Origin: Gaetbulibacter_A sp043876815 | GTDB lineage: Bacteria > Bacteroidota > Bacteroidia > Flavobacteriales > Flavobacteriaceae | Reading direction: 5' to 3' | Length of the DNA: 64,000 bases | NCBI RefSeq assembly: GCF_043876815.1 | Contig: NZ_JBAWKA010000006.1 | Location: 38,594-102,593, forward strand | Part shown: positions 17,901 to 25,619 of the stretch, piece after piece | Position numbering within the stretch: the stretch's first letter is position 1 | Layout: each line of letters opens with the position of its first letter | Notes under the pieces: generated by a model | Databases searched by the model: none | What the model was told of the DNA's origin: nothing | What the model saw: only the letters and a program-made list of their open reading frames with translations | Made by a program: the position numbers and the translations under genes

Positions 17901-19044
17901 TGTAGTAAAGATTTCTATTTCCCTTAATTCCTACCCAGAGATAGTTGTTCTCGTCTTCCATAAGAGACCGAATAGGTTCATTAGGTAAATTGGAGTCCTC
18001 GGTATCCTCAAAATAATTTTTGGTTTTGTCTAGCTTACATAAACCACCACCATTGGTGCCAAACCATAGAATATCTAAATTATCCTGAAATACACATAAA
18101 ACATCCTGATAAAGTTCTTTACCACCCTTTTTGTTTTTGGTATGAAGGTCTAAATAGGAAAAGGTTTTGGTCTCAGTATCAAAATAGTGTACGCCACTTC
18201 CCCAGGTTCCTATGTATAAATTATTTTTATTGTCTTCATGTAAATAATAATAAGCGATGGCAAAACTCTTATCCTTATTGCCGTTGTACTGGGTTATTAT
18301 TCCGGTCTTTGGATTGTATTCTAAAAGGCCAGTTCCCCAGGTTCCCATATAAATAAGACCTGTTGATTTAACCTCTACAACGGAGGTCATTTCTAAGGCT
18401 CTTTCTTTAAAGGTTATATATTCTAATTGAGTTCCATCGACATTAAAGCTAAACAGACCTTTTCCCGTAGTGATCCACATATTACCCTCTTTGCCTTGTA
18501 CAATGTCGTTAACTTTGTAAAGATTTCCTGCTTGGCGCAACTTTCTCGTTTTCGGATTATAAATGAATAAACCATTTTGCCAGGTGCCTATCCAAATTTC
18601 GCCCTTTACATTTTCTGTTAAAGAAATAACACGCTTATCTTCCAAATGGATGGTGCCATCCTTAGATTTTAATTGATTAAATTGATTTGTTTTTGGGTTG
18701 TATAAACTAACCCCATTAGATTTTGTGCCTATCCAGATGATGCCTTGACTATCTTCAAAAAGAACCTCAATAGAATTATTAATAAGGCTATTCGCATTAT
18801 CTATTTCATTTTGAAAAACCTTAATTGAATTACCGTCATAACGATTTAATCCACCTCTGGTACCTACCCAAATAAATCCTTTTTTATCTTTTAAAATTGA
18901 AGTAACCTCGTTTTGTGAAAGACCAACGTCTGAGTTTATGTATTCGATTTTTTGGGCATTATCTAACTTCTGAGCATTCAAGTCAAAAATATTTAGAGCT
19001 CCAAACAGAAAAACAAGTAAAGCTATTTTACTGAATTTTGTCAT
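14944..19044 (-). CDS. Hybrid two-component system (HTCS) sensor-regulator of the PUL
   Basis: A 1366-residue one-protein signalling system. After a signal peptide (1-24) a double beta-propeller of Reg_prop repeats (WVGTRGGLNRYDG, WIGTKSNGVSLYN and many others, about 25-690) and a Y_Y_Y domain (about 700-785) form the periplasmic sensor. A membrane helix lies near 790-815. The cytoplasmic part has a HisKA domain with His852 (HEFRTPLSLISG), an HATPase (NLLSNAFKYS, DTGPGIS, GTGIGLAL), a receiver with Asp1167 (LIISDLIMPEMDG) and an AraC helix-turn-helix (LKRAAQMILKKQDNISSIGYAVGFNDLKYF). In the HTCS family, oligosaccharide binding to the propeller switches on PUL genes. Its position next to susC supports control of this PUL. 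Confidence 0.96.
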   Translation of the reverse strand: MTKFSKIALLVFLFGALNIFDLNAQKLDNAQKIEYINSDVGLSQNEVTSILKDKKGFIWVGTRGGLNRYDGNSIKVFQNEIDNANSLINNSIEVLFEDSQGIIWIGTKSNGVSLYNPKTNQFNQLKSKDGTIHLEDKRVISLTENVKGEIWIGTWQNGLFIYNPKTRKLRQAGNLYKVNDIVQGKEGNMWITTGKGLFSFNVDGTQLEYITFKERALEMTSVVEVKSTGLIYMGTWGTGLLEYNPKTGIITQYNGNKDKSFAIAYYYLHEDNKNNLYIGTWGSGVHYFDTETKTFSYLDLHTKNKKGGKELYQDVLCVFQDNLDILWFGTNGGGLCKLDKTKNYFEDTEDSNLPNEPIRSLMEDENNYLWVGIKGNRNLYYTLDRKSFYGLKVPKVPPYVANNTKDGVRVIYEDLNKRRWFGNNSSLFEIKKENSDYNIIPVKIKDEVGEGNFLTKISSIYQTTDSIFWIGTQQKGLRKSMGPGNPENQNFKSYLNNDRISSFLEDSKGRLWVGTYQGLKLYDKKSDSFQVFTKIHGDPNTLSSDIIISLFEDSEGELWVGTPNGLNRVMESRDHTFIFKSFQEKDGLSNSYIHAILEDDQHNIWISTNKGLVKYNKKDNSFYSYDINSGLLSNTFMEGAAIKDHQGKLYFGSIYGINSFKPKAIKSLNVPPVVLTALRISGQEILPGETYNDQKILDKAIEYSPEITLKHNNNSFTIEYTALDFLSNLGYTFKYKLEGLDKDWNTTSTEKNITYSNLNAGNYTFKVKATNAEADLESEPAMLSIEILPVFWKTWQALLIYVIIFIGLLYLYRYIITKQSDLKNKLALSRLERKKEEELIEMKTRFFTDIAHEFRTPLSLISGPLEVLMDDTVDQNLKKSHLSTIYYHTQRLLNLVNQLLDFRKIEGGKMQLEVATGNFKKFAKEIFLSFKELADSKKVDFKFNVKDSEIPLTYDRNRMEIVLCNLLSNAFKYSTSKGQVTLSIKNVKSTKLDSKFPQGYCEISVKDTGPGISKENLKLIFDRFYQTSQAKSSNLIGTGIGLALVKSIVDLHKGKIKVHSVLNKGSEFIVKLPLGKDHFSKENFISDFKTAEDPIHYKVERVLQPDTGATTESESQQKKLLIVEDNPEIRAFIKSVFAHNFEIFDASNGKMGFEMALKIIPDLIISDLIMPEMDGLELCKKLRDTAETAHIPIIILTARTKTVFQKQGYSSGADIYVTKPFNPSVLKAQAEGLLNNRIKLKNYFSKKVTLQPTDTDITSFDEEFINNAMKVVEDNLMNDNLNRDFLAEKLATSPSTLYRKIKSLTDQDTTEFIRSIRLKRAAQMILKKQDNISSIGYAVGFNDLKYFRKCFKDQFGVTPSKFKNSN

Positions 19045-19337
19045 CGAAACAAGTCTTAATAATGAGAATAGAAGGATTAGATTTTGTTTTTTTAATACCT
19101 GTGTTAAGGTACTATTAAAAATGAAATATATAAATTTTTTATGTTTATTGGTTTTATTTTTAAGACCAATTGTATAATATATTTTTGTTGGAATTAAATT
19201 TATGATTCTTCAAGGTTTTTAAAATTTAAAGCGTTTTTTGGTGTTCTTCGCAAAATGATTATTATCCATTTGGTGTTTTTTGTTTTTAGCCTCCTTTATT
19301 GTTCCTTGTTGGGTTTAGTTTTATGAATTTATTTAAT

Positions 19338-19781
19338 TTATATAAATGATATTTCACTTAAGTAACCTAAAGATTGATCTGTTTGAAAAACAGTTTTTGT
19401 ATCCACATTGTAATCTTCAATTAGAGCAGATGCAGCAGCAAGATGTTCTCCCGCAGAACTAACAGAAGCAACAATTTTATTTGGATCAATATCAAAAAGA
19501 TCGGCATTTTTTGTTCTATAATCTACAAGAAAACAAACCATTCCCCGTTTTGAAAAATATTTTGCTTGGTTTAGGAAATGGTATCTATTTCCGTTTATCC
19601 AACTTCCACCAAAAAAGAAAACTAAAGCAGAATATGTTTTAGATGAATCCTTATGTTTTGGGGAATAAACCTCTACGAATAATTTTGTGGTATCAACTTG
19701 TTTATACAGATACTGTTCTTGCGCAGAGCAAACTAAACCAATATTAAAAAGTATAAGTAAATAGAATTGTTTTGAATACAT
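19338..19781 (-). pseudogene. Decayed alpha/beta-hydrolase (acetyl-esterase-like)
   Basis: From the ATG at 19781 the frame encodes a signal peptide (MYSKQFYLLILFNIGLVCSAQ) and the start of an esterase/lipase of the BD-FAE type: ALVFFFGGSWINGN resembles the oxyanion HGGGW region, and RGMVCFLVDYRTKN is the next strand. Then about 25-30 residues seem to be missing before DLFDIDPNKIVAS. The nucleophile elbow reads VSSAGEH where the family has GGSAGGH, and the protein stops after only 147 residues, losing the part with the catalytic Asp and His. It is 63 bases downstream of a sulfatase in the PUL operon. A loss-of-function remnant of a carbohydrate esterase is the best reading. Confidence 0.65.
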
Positions 19782-19844
19782 AATAAGTAATCGCTTAGGG
19801 TTTAAAAAAAAGGAATTCGGTCTAATGGCATCCAACTAATTTTA

Positions 19845-21275
19845 TTAACTTTTTTTTGGATCGTAGTTAGGGTTTAAAATGGGCTCCTGTGCACCTACTT
19901 CCTGCTTCCATGTATTTAATTCATTTAATAGTTCATGACCCTTCGCGGGATATTCCTGAATAAGATTCACTTTCTCCGAGATATCTGTTTCAAGATTATA
20001 TAATTTTAAAGTTGGTTCTTCATAAACCTGAATAAGCTTCCATGATCCCTTTCGGATGGCACTAAATGGTTTAGCACCCTGGGCATGATAATGTGGATAA
20101 TGCCAAAAAATGGCGTCTCGGTTAACAGGTAGGTTCTGCAGTAAGAATGGTGATAAATCTATGCCATCAAAATTGAGGTTATTTGTCTCATTTTTGTTGT
20201 TAATCAAACCTATAAGTGTTGGGAAAATATCTGGAGAAATCGATACAACATCCGTTTTTCTTGCCTTAATTTTTTTAGGCCAACTTATAATAAAAGGTGT
20301 ACGAACCCCACCTTCATATATACTGCCTTTCCCGGAACGCAGAGGAAAATTAGACGTAATTTTGGGTTTTATATCTTTACCTTTTGTGCCTAATAAACCA
20401 CCATTATCGCTTGCAAATACGATTATGGTATTATCGTATATGCCGGATTTTTTCAATTGGCTCACTACAACCCCTAAAGCATCATCCATATGTTCAACCA
20501 TAGCGGTATAGGTAGGGTTCGACTGTAAGGATGCTTCCTTCACAATACCATTATATTTTGCTATCTTTTCTTTTTTAGCTTGCAATGGGGTGTGCACATT
20601 ATAGAGCCAAAAATTTAAGAAGAACGGTTTGTCCTTATTGCTATCAATAAATTTCGATGCTTCTTTGGCTAAACGCTCAGTAAGATACTCACCTTCGGGC
20701 CCGTCTTCTAACCGGGGATTAAAGTAGGGGGAGAAATAGCCTCCTTTATTCTTCTTTTTGTTTGGCATGCCCTTTTTCCAACCTCCAATATTTTTATCAA
20801 AACCATGGTGTTCGGGCCAGTCTGTTTCGGCTTCACCCAAATGCCATTTTCCGATATGAATGGTTCGATATCCCATCTTCTGTAATACTTCTGCAAGTGT
20901 CGTGTCATTGGCCTTAATGTGCATATCCCATTTTGGAGGCAGGTATTTGGCAAAGGGCTTGTGGTGTCCTTTTATCCAGTCGGTTGTATTAATAGTGGCC
21001 GGATATTTTCCTGTTAAAATACTTGCTCTGGTAGGTGAGCAAACCGGTGCGGCTGCATAGGCATTGGTAAACATAATACCGGAGTCTGCGAGTGCATCTG
21101 TATTTGGAGTTTGATATAAATCGCTACCGTAGCATCCTAAATCTTTCCAGCCCAGATCATCTACGAGGAACAATACAATGTTGGGTTTTGCCACTTCTTG
21201 GTTGTTTTTTTGGCAGCCCGCTAGGCAGAAAAGGCCAAAAAACAGTATTAAGGAACTTATATTAATAATTCTCAT
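19845..21275 (-). CDS. Sulfatase, S1 family (formylglycine type)
   Basis: A 476-residue S1 sulfatase lipoprotein (lipobox CLAGC21). Metal-binding Asp39-Asp40 lie in FLVDDLGWKD. Cys79 in CSPTR is the formylglycine site and is followed by ASILTGKYPATIN. FASDNGGLLGTKG and YEGGVRTPFIISWP are intact, and the C-terminal SIRKGSWKLIQVYE-type strand is present. The start overlaps the stop of the GH43 gene by 4 bases (ATGA), so the two are translationally coupled. That suggests desulfation and exo-galactosidase action on the same oligosaccharide. Confidence 0.94.
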   Translation of the reverse strand: MRIINISSLILFFGLFCLAGCQKNNQEVAKPNIVLFLVDDLGWKDLGCYGSDLYQTPNTDALADSGIMFTNAYAAAPVCSPTRASILTGKYPATINTTDWIKGHHKPFAKYLPPKWDMHIKANDTTLAEVLQKMGYRTIHIGKWHLGEAETDWPEHHGFDKNIGGWKKGMPNKKKNKGGYFSPYFNPRLEDGPEGEYLTERLAKEASKFIDSNKDKPFFLNFWLYNVHTPLQAKKEKIAKYNGIVKEASLQSNPTYTAMVEHMDDALGVVVSQLKKSGIYDNTIIVFASDNGGLLGTKGKDIKPKITSNFPLRSGKGSIYEGGVRTPFIISWPKKIKARKTDVVSISPDIFPTLIGLINNKNETNNLNFDGIDLSPFLLQNLPVNRDAIFWHYPHYHAQGAKPFSAIRKGSWKLIQVYEEPTLKLYNLETDISEKVNLIQEYPAKGHELLNELNTWKQEVGAQEPILNPNYDPKKS

Positions 21276-22411
21276 TTCTTATCATGGTTGAAAAATGAAA
21301 GATTCCAGGAATCGAACCATTCAATATACGGAATATCATTTTTAAATTGCACAGGAAGCCAAACATACCGACCATCAATATGGTTTTTTGGGTTCCAACG
21401 GTCTGCCGCAAAAATAAAGGCATCTTCCTTTCCAAGAACCGGAATGACATATGTGCTTTGCGACCAAAAGGTCGTATTCATTTCTTCTTCGGTTCCAACA
21501 CAGGGATTTCCTAATGAGGTCCAATGTCCCATCATATCATCCGAAACAGCCAATTTTCCGGGATTGGGTTTCCAACCGGTTAGGCCTGAAGAGAACATAA
21601 AGTATTTACCATTTTTTTTGAAGATCGCAGGAGCCTCATTTCTTCCGCCGGGGAGTACTCGTATATATTCATCTGTAACTGAGGTGTAGTCATCGGATAG
21701 TTTAGAAATTAGTAAGGTTCTGTTTTCTTCCGAGGCCGTGATATGATAAGCAGTTTCATCCTCATCCACAAAAAGTGTCATGTCTCTCGACATTTGTCCC
21801 ACTTCAAAATCCCGTTTTAAATAGGCGCCCGAAATTACTTTTTCTTTGCGTTCTTCCGTGTTCTCATCTGTAATTAGTTCAGCTTTTTCAAAATCATCTT
21901 CGCTAAAATTTAAAGGTAATACGCCAGCGTGAATTCTAAAACTGTCAAGATACTCATAAGGCCCAGTAACCTTATCGGCAATAGCTACACCTGTAAGTGC
22001 ATTACTGTAGCCTTGATCTTTCAATTCATGGTGGAACCACATAACAAATTTGTTGGTCTTCTTATTGAAGATCACTTTAGGTCGTTCCAGAATGCACCCA
22101 CGTTGTAACTTAGAATTTTCATCATCAACCACTGATAAGGCTACGCCTTTGTTTTCCCAATTATACAAATCTTTCGAGGCATACACGCGAACACCGACCT
22201 GGGCTCTAGAGTTTATTCCTTTGTGCTCTCCGAACCAATAATAGGTGTCATCATAAATTAAGAAACCACCACCGTGTGCATTAATATGATTACCTTCTGT
22301 ATCGGGCCATAGCGCTCCCGGGTGGAAGGAGATATGTTTTTTTTCTTCTGTTTCACCACACCCTAATAAAAGAAATATTAAAACAATAATGACCCCAATT
22401 TTTCTAAGCAT
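21272..22411 (-). CDS. GH43 (subfamily 24/34 type) exo-beta-1,3-galactanase-like lipoprotein
   Basis: A 379-residue GH43 five-blade propeller with a lipoprotein signal (LLLGC18) followed by acidic residues (GETEEKK), which could favour surface export. The opening NAHGGGFLIYDDTYYWFGEHKG is typical of subfamilies 24/34. Residues that I recall as important in the studied GH43_24 exo-beta-1,3-galactanase all have counterparts: Glu109 (ERPKVIFN), Asp210 (SRDMTLF), acid Glu259 (NEAPAIF) and Gln318 (FWSQSTYV), where Gln replaces the usual GH43 base. Galactose release from beta-1,3-galactan is the likely reaction; arabinosidase activity, known in subfamily 34, is the alternative. It lies 3 bases after the GH2 gene and overlaps the sulfatase. 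Confidence 0.85.
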   Translation of the reverse strand: MLRKIGVIIVLIFLLLGCGETEEKKHISFHPGALWPDTEGNHINAHGGGFLIYDDTYYWFGEHKGINSRAQVGVRVYASKDLYNWENKGVALSVVDDENSKLQRGCILERPKVIFNKKTNKFVMWFHHELKDQGYSNALTGVAIADKVTGPYEYLDSFRIHAGVLPLNFSEDDFEKAELITDENTEERKEKVISGAYLKRDFEVGQMSRDMTLFVDEDETAYHITASEENRTLLISKLSDDYTSVTDEYIRVLPGGRNEAPAIFKKNGKYFMFSSGLTGWKPNPGKLAVSDDMMGHWTSLGNPCVGTEEEMNTTFWSQSTYVIPVLGKEDAFIFAADRWNPKNHIDGRYVWLPVQFKNDIPYIEWFDSWNLSFFNHDKK

Positions 22412-22414
22412 TTA

Positions 22415-25400
22415 TTAAAAGGGATTAATAGTAAATGAGAATGAACAGTTTTTGGCATCTATTCGATAAGGCTTATGAGCCAAAGCTCTTTTATCCCAGC
22501 TGTTATCGCCACCAACTCCGGTTTGTTTATAATCAATATGTAACCATACTTTGTTTTTTGGAGTGATGTCTATGGTGTGCCTTTGCCCTTTCGTATTACC
22601 GGGATCGAATTCTTCCAATGGATTTTTGTGAGCTGAAAATGAGATGGAATTATTTGCTGTAAAACGAATCCCTTGACCTTCTTTTTTCTGAAAAGATACC
22701 CAACGAACATCAGTACGATAACCGTTCTCCTGAGGTCGGATGTAGGGCACATAGAAATCTTCAACCTTAGCCTTATAAAGCCCTACATGAGCAGCGGTAT
22801 TTCTATCTGAATAATTTTCAAAAGGGCCTTTTCCATAATACTCAACATGATCCATATCTTGTTGAATAGCCAACCGGAGGCCATAACGAGGCATGAACTC
22901 TAAAGTTTCAGGGTTTTGGGCTTTCAATTCAGATTCAATGTGTATTTGTCCGGCTGAATTTACCGTGTAGGTGATAATATTATTTGATTCAATTTGCGGA
23001 TAATAGAACTCATATATAAAACGGCATTCATCTTTCCCAAGCTTTTCGCCCTTAATTTTACCTTTAGGTTTTACGAAAGTAAAAGTTTTTAATTTAGGAT
23101 TTTTTGCAGCGTCTCTCCATTTAAAGTAATGGGAATCATTATCTCTGTTAGCTTTCCAAGCTCCAAAATCATTATCCGTAGGAGCACGCCAAAAACTGAG
23201 GTCTAAAGGTTCAGATAACTGTTCTTTGCCATTAAACTTAATAGATTGCAAGCCCAAACCTTGGCGATTGAAGACATATTCATAGTCTGAACCGAATACC
23301 GTATATTGATCTGATTTTGAATCATATTTTACCTGGAGTTTTTTACCATCAACCACTTTTTGAAGGGCTTTTGCCGGTGCTTGTAGTAAAAATTGATCGC
23401 TTGCTAATTCATGGTATTTATCAAGTAATGGTTCATCATTATTTAACATGACATTAAAATTTATGAAGTATTCCTTTTCTGGAAGCTTATTATCGATCGG
23501 AACTATTTTTATCGTTGTTGTTTGCTGTGCAGGGATAGGAGGAATTAGTATGGTGTCCTGTTTTATTACTAATCCATTTTCAATTACGTTGTAAGTGAAA
23601 ATCAAATTCGCAGTATCTATGAAAAAGTTTTCATTAAATATTTTAAAAGTTTCATTGTCGACCTTTTCAAAATGAATCGGCTGATGCGCTTTCTTTATCT
23701 CCCAAACTGCTGGATGTGGTTCTCTGTTGGCTCCAATAATGCCATTGGCACAAAAATTATTGTCGTGATGTACACCTTCTGGTTCAAAATCACCACCATA
23801 ACCGTAATATACAGTACCATCTTCCGCTTTCATTTCCAGGCCTTGGTCCATCCAATCCCAAATAAAACCACCCTGTGCTAAAGGGTTACTTCTAATCCAA
23901 TTCCAATTGTCTGCAAAATTACCGTTACTATTACCCATAGCGTGACTGTATTCGCACCAAAAGAATGGTCGTTTGTCGGCGTTGGAAAAATCTTTTTGAT
24001 GATTAAGATGATCTTCTTCTATTTTTGATATCGGGGCGTACATCCAACTAATAACATCGGTTGTTCTTGGTTTATAATCCCACTTGCCATTTCGGCCGGA
24101 ACGTTCGTAATGCACTGGTCTTGAAAGGTCATAGGATTTTATCCATTCGTAAGTATTTAGGAAATTAATACCATTCCCAGCTTCATTACCCAATGACCAA
24201 AGAATAACGGAAGGATGGTTGATATCCCTTTTTACCATTCTTTGAATTCTTTCCAGATGCATTTTTTCGAATTGAGGATCTTGGCCGAGAGTTACACCAT
24301 TTTCATAACCATAACCATGAGATTCAATGTTAGCCTCATCGATAACATAAATTCCGTAAGTATCGCAGAGTTCATACCATAAAGGATCATTAGGGTAATG
24401 CGAGGTACGAACAGCATTGATATTGTATTTTTTGAAGTCCTGAATATCTTTCAGCATCGTTTCTTTTGTAACCACATGACCGGCAATGGGATCATGTTCA
24501 TGGCGATTTACCCCTTTAAGTAAAATGGGTTGCCCATTCACCAGCAGTTGACCATCTTTTATTTCGGAAGTTCGAAATCCTACTTTTAATTTTGTTGCAT
24601 CTAATTGAAGACCTTTACTATTACTTATGGTGATCTCAAGGTTATATAACTTAGGGTTTTCTGCAGACCAGGGTATAATATCCAAGTCAGTAGATTCAAA
24701 ATTCACACTTTCGATGGTATTAGAGGATATTTTAACTTCTTTACTCCTTGAAATAATTTCATTCGAACCATCTTTTAATTTCAATTGGACTGTGAAGTTA
24801 CCTTCTTTTTTATTTCCATTTTTTACAGAAATAGTACCCTTCAATAAACCTTCTTTATAATTTGATTTGTTTAGGCTAGCCTCTGTTTCAACATTGAAAA
24901 TTCTTTGATTATGAGTTGCATAGAGAATAACATCACGTTCAATGCCGCTTAATCTCCAAAAGTCCTGATCTTCTAAATATGATCCATCACACCATCGGTA
25001 AACTTCAACTGCTATATTATTTTCTCCTTCTTTAACGAATGAAGTTATATTAAACTCTACCGGGGTTTTCGATCCCTGACTGTATCCTACTTTTTCACCA
25101 TTAACCCAAAGATAAAATGCCGAATTTATACCGCCAAAGTGAACAAAGATCTCTTTCGAATCCCATGATTTATCTATAATGAATGTTCTTTTGTAACTGC
25201 CTACGGGATTATTATCATGAGGAATATAAGGGGCGTTCTTAGGAAATGGATACTCTACGTTCGTGTAAATAGGGTAACCGTAACCTTTCATTTGCCAGTC
25301 AGATGGCACTTCAATATCGTCCCAATTTGAAACGTCAAAATCATTTTTATAAAAATCTGTGGGTCTTTCAGCAGGTTTTGAAGCCCAGTTGAATTTCCAC

Positions 25401-25603
25401 GTACCATTTAAAACCTGATAATGGGACAGATCGCTTCGTTCCAGTTTTAAATCTTGATCGTTAAAGTGATCGAAGGAGGCTCTTAAAGGCTCTGCGTTTA
25501 CTCTTAAAACATTTGGATTTTCCCAATCAGGAACATTTTGAGATGTAGCGTGATATAGAGTTAATATGTTTAATAATACGATGATTAAACTTACTTTTTT
25601 CAT
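22415..25603 (-). CDS. GH2 beta-galactosidase, LacZ type
   Basis: A 1062-residue exported GH2 enzyme with signal peptide (1-22, ending ATSQ). Domain order is sugar-binding jelly roll (VPSDWQMKGYGYPIYTNVEYPF), immunoglobulin-like domain, TIM barrel (GVNRHEHDPIAGHVV, VRTSHYPNDPLWYELCDTYGIYVIDEANIESHG), a second Ig-like domain and the C-terminal Bgal_small_N domain (FWRAPTDNDFGAW to the end). The acid/base is Glu474 in WSLGNEAGNG and the nucleophile is Glu551 in FWCEYSHAMGNSNG. It should remove terminal beta-galactose from imported oligosaccharides in the periplasm. It lies between the beta-helix gene (16 bases) and GH43 (3 bases) in one operon. Confidence 0.95.
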   Translation of the reverse strand: MKKVSLIIVLLNILTLYHATSQNVPDWENPNVLRVNAEPLRASFDHFNDQDLKLERSDLSHYQVLNGTWKFNWASKPAERPTDFYKNDFDVSNWDDIEVPSDWQMKGYGYPIYTNVEYPFPKNAPYIPHDNNPVGSYKRTFIIDKSWDSKEIFVHFGGINSAFYLWVNGEKVGYSQGSKTPVEFNITSFVKEGENNIAVEVYRWCDGSYLEDQDFWRLSGIERDVILYATHNQRIFNVETEASLNKSNYKEGLLKGTISVKNGNKKEGNFTVQLKLKDGSNEIISRSKEVKISSNTIESVNFESTDLDIIPWSAENPKLYNLEITISNSKGLQLDATKLKVGFRTSEIKDGQLLVNGQPILLKGVNRHEHDPIAGHVVTKETMLKDIQDFKKYNINAVRTSHYPNDPLWYELCDTYGIYVIDEANIESHGYGYENGVTLGQDPQFEKMHLERIQRMVKRDINHPSVILWSLGNEAGNGINFLNTYEWIKSYDLSRPVHYERSGRNGKWDYKPRTTDVISWMYAPISKIEEDHLNHQKDFSNADKRPFFWCEYSHAMGNSNGNFADNWNWIRSNPLAQGGFIWDWMDQGLEMKAEDGTVYYGYGGDFEPEGVHHDNNFCANGIIGANREPHPAVWEIKKAHQPIHFEKVDNETFKIFNENFFIDTANLIFTYNVIENGLVIKQDTILIPPIPAQQTTTIKIVPIDNKLPEKEYFINFNVMLNNDEPLLDKYHELASDQFLLQAPAKALQKVVDGKKLQVKYDSKSDQYTVFGSDYEYVFNRQGLGLQSIKFNGKEQLSEPLDLSFWRAPTDNDFGAWKANRDNDSHYFKWRDAAKNPKLKTFTFVKPKGKIKGEKLGKDECRFIYEFYYPQIESNNIITYTVNSAGQIHIESELKAQNPETLEFMPRYGLRLAIQQDMDHVEYYGKGPFENYSDRNTAAHVGLYKAKVEDFYVPYIRPQENGYRTDVRWVSFQKKEGQGIRFTANNSISFSAHKNPLEEFDPGNTKGQRHTIDITPKNKVWLHIDYKQTGVGGDNSWDKRALAHKPYRIDAKNCSFSFTINPF

Positions 25604-25619
25604 TGATACTTAATTTTAT

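Noticed and set aside
19045..19337. Short frames of 17 and 23 codons upstream of the HTCS gene
   Set aside because: They are too short and too AT-rich to separate from chance; no start context or conservation can be argued.
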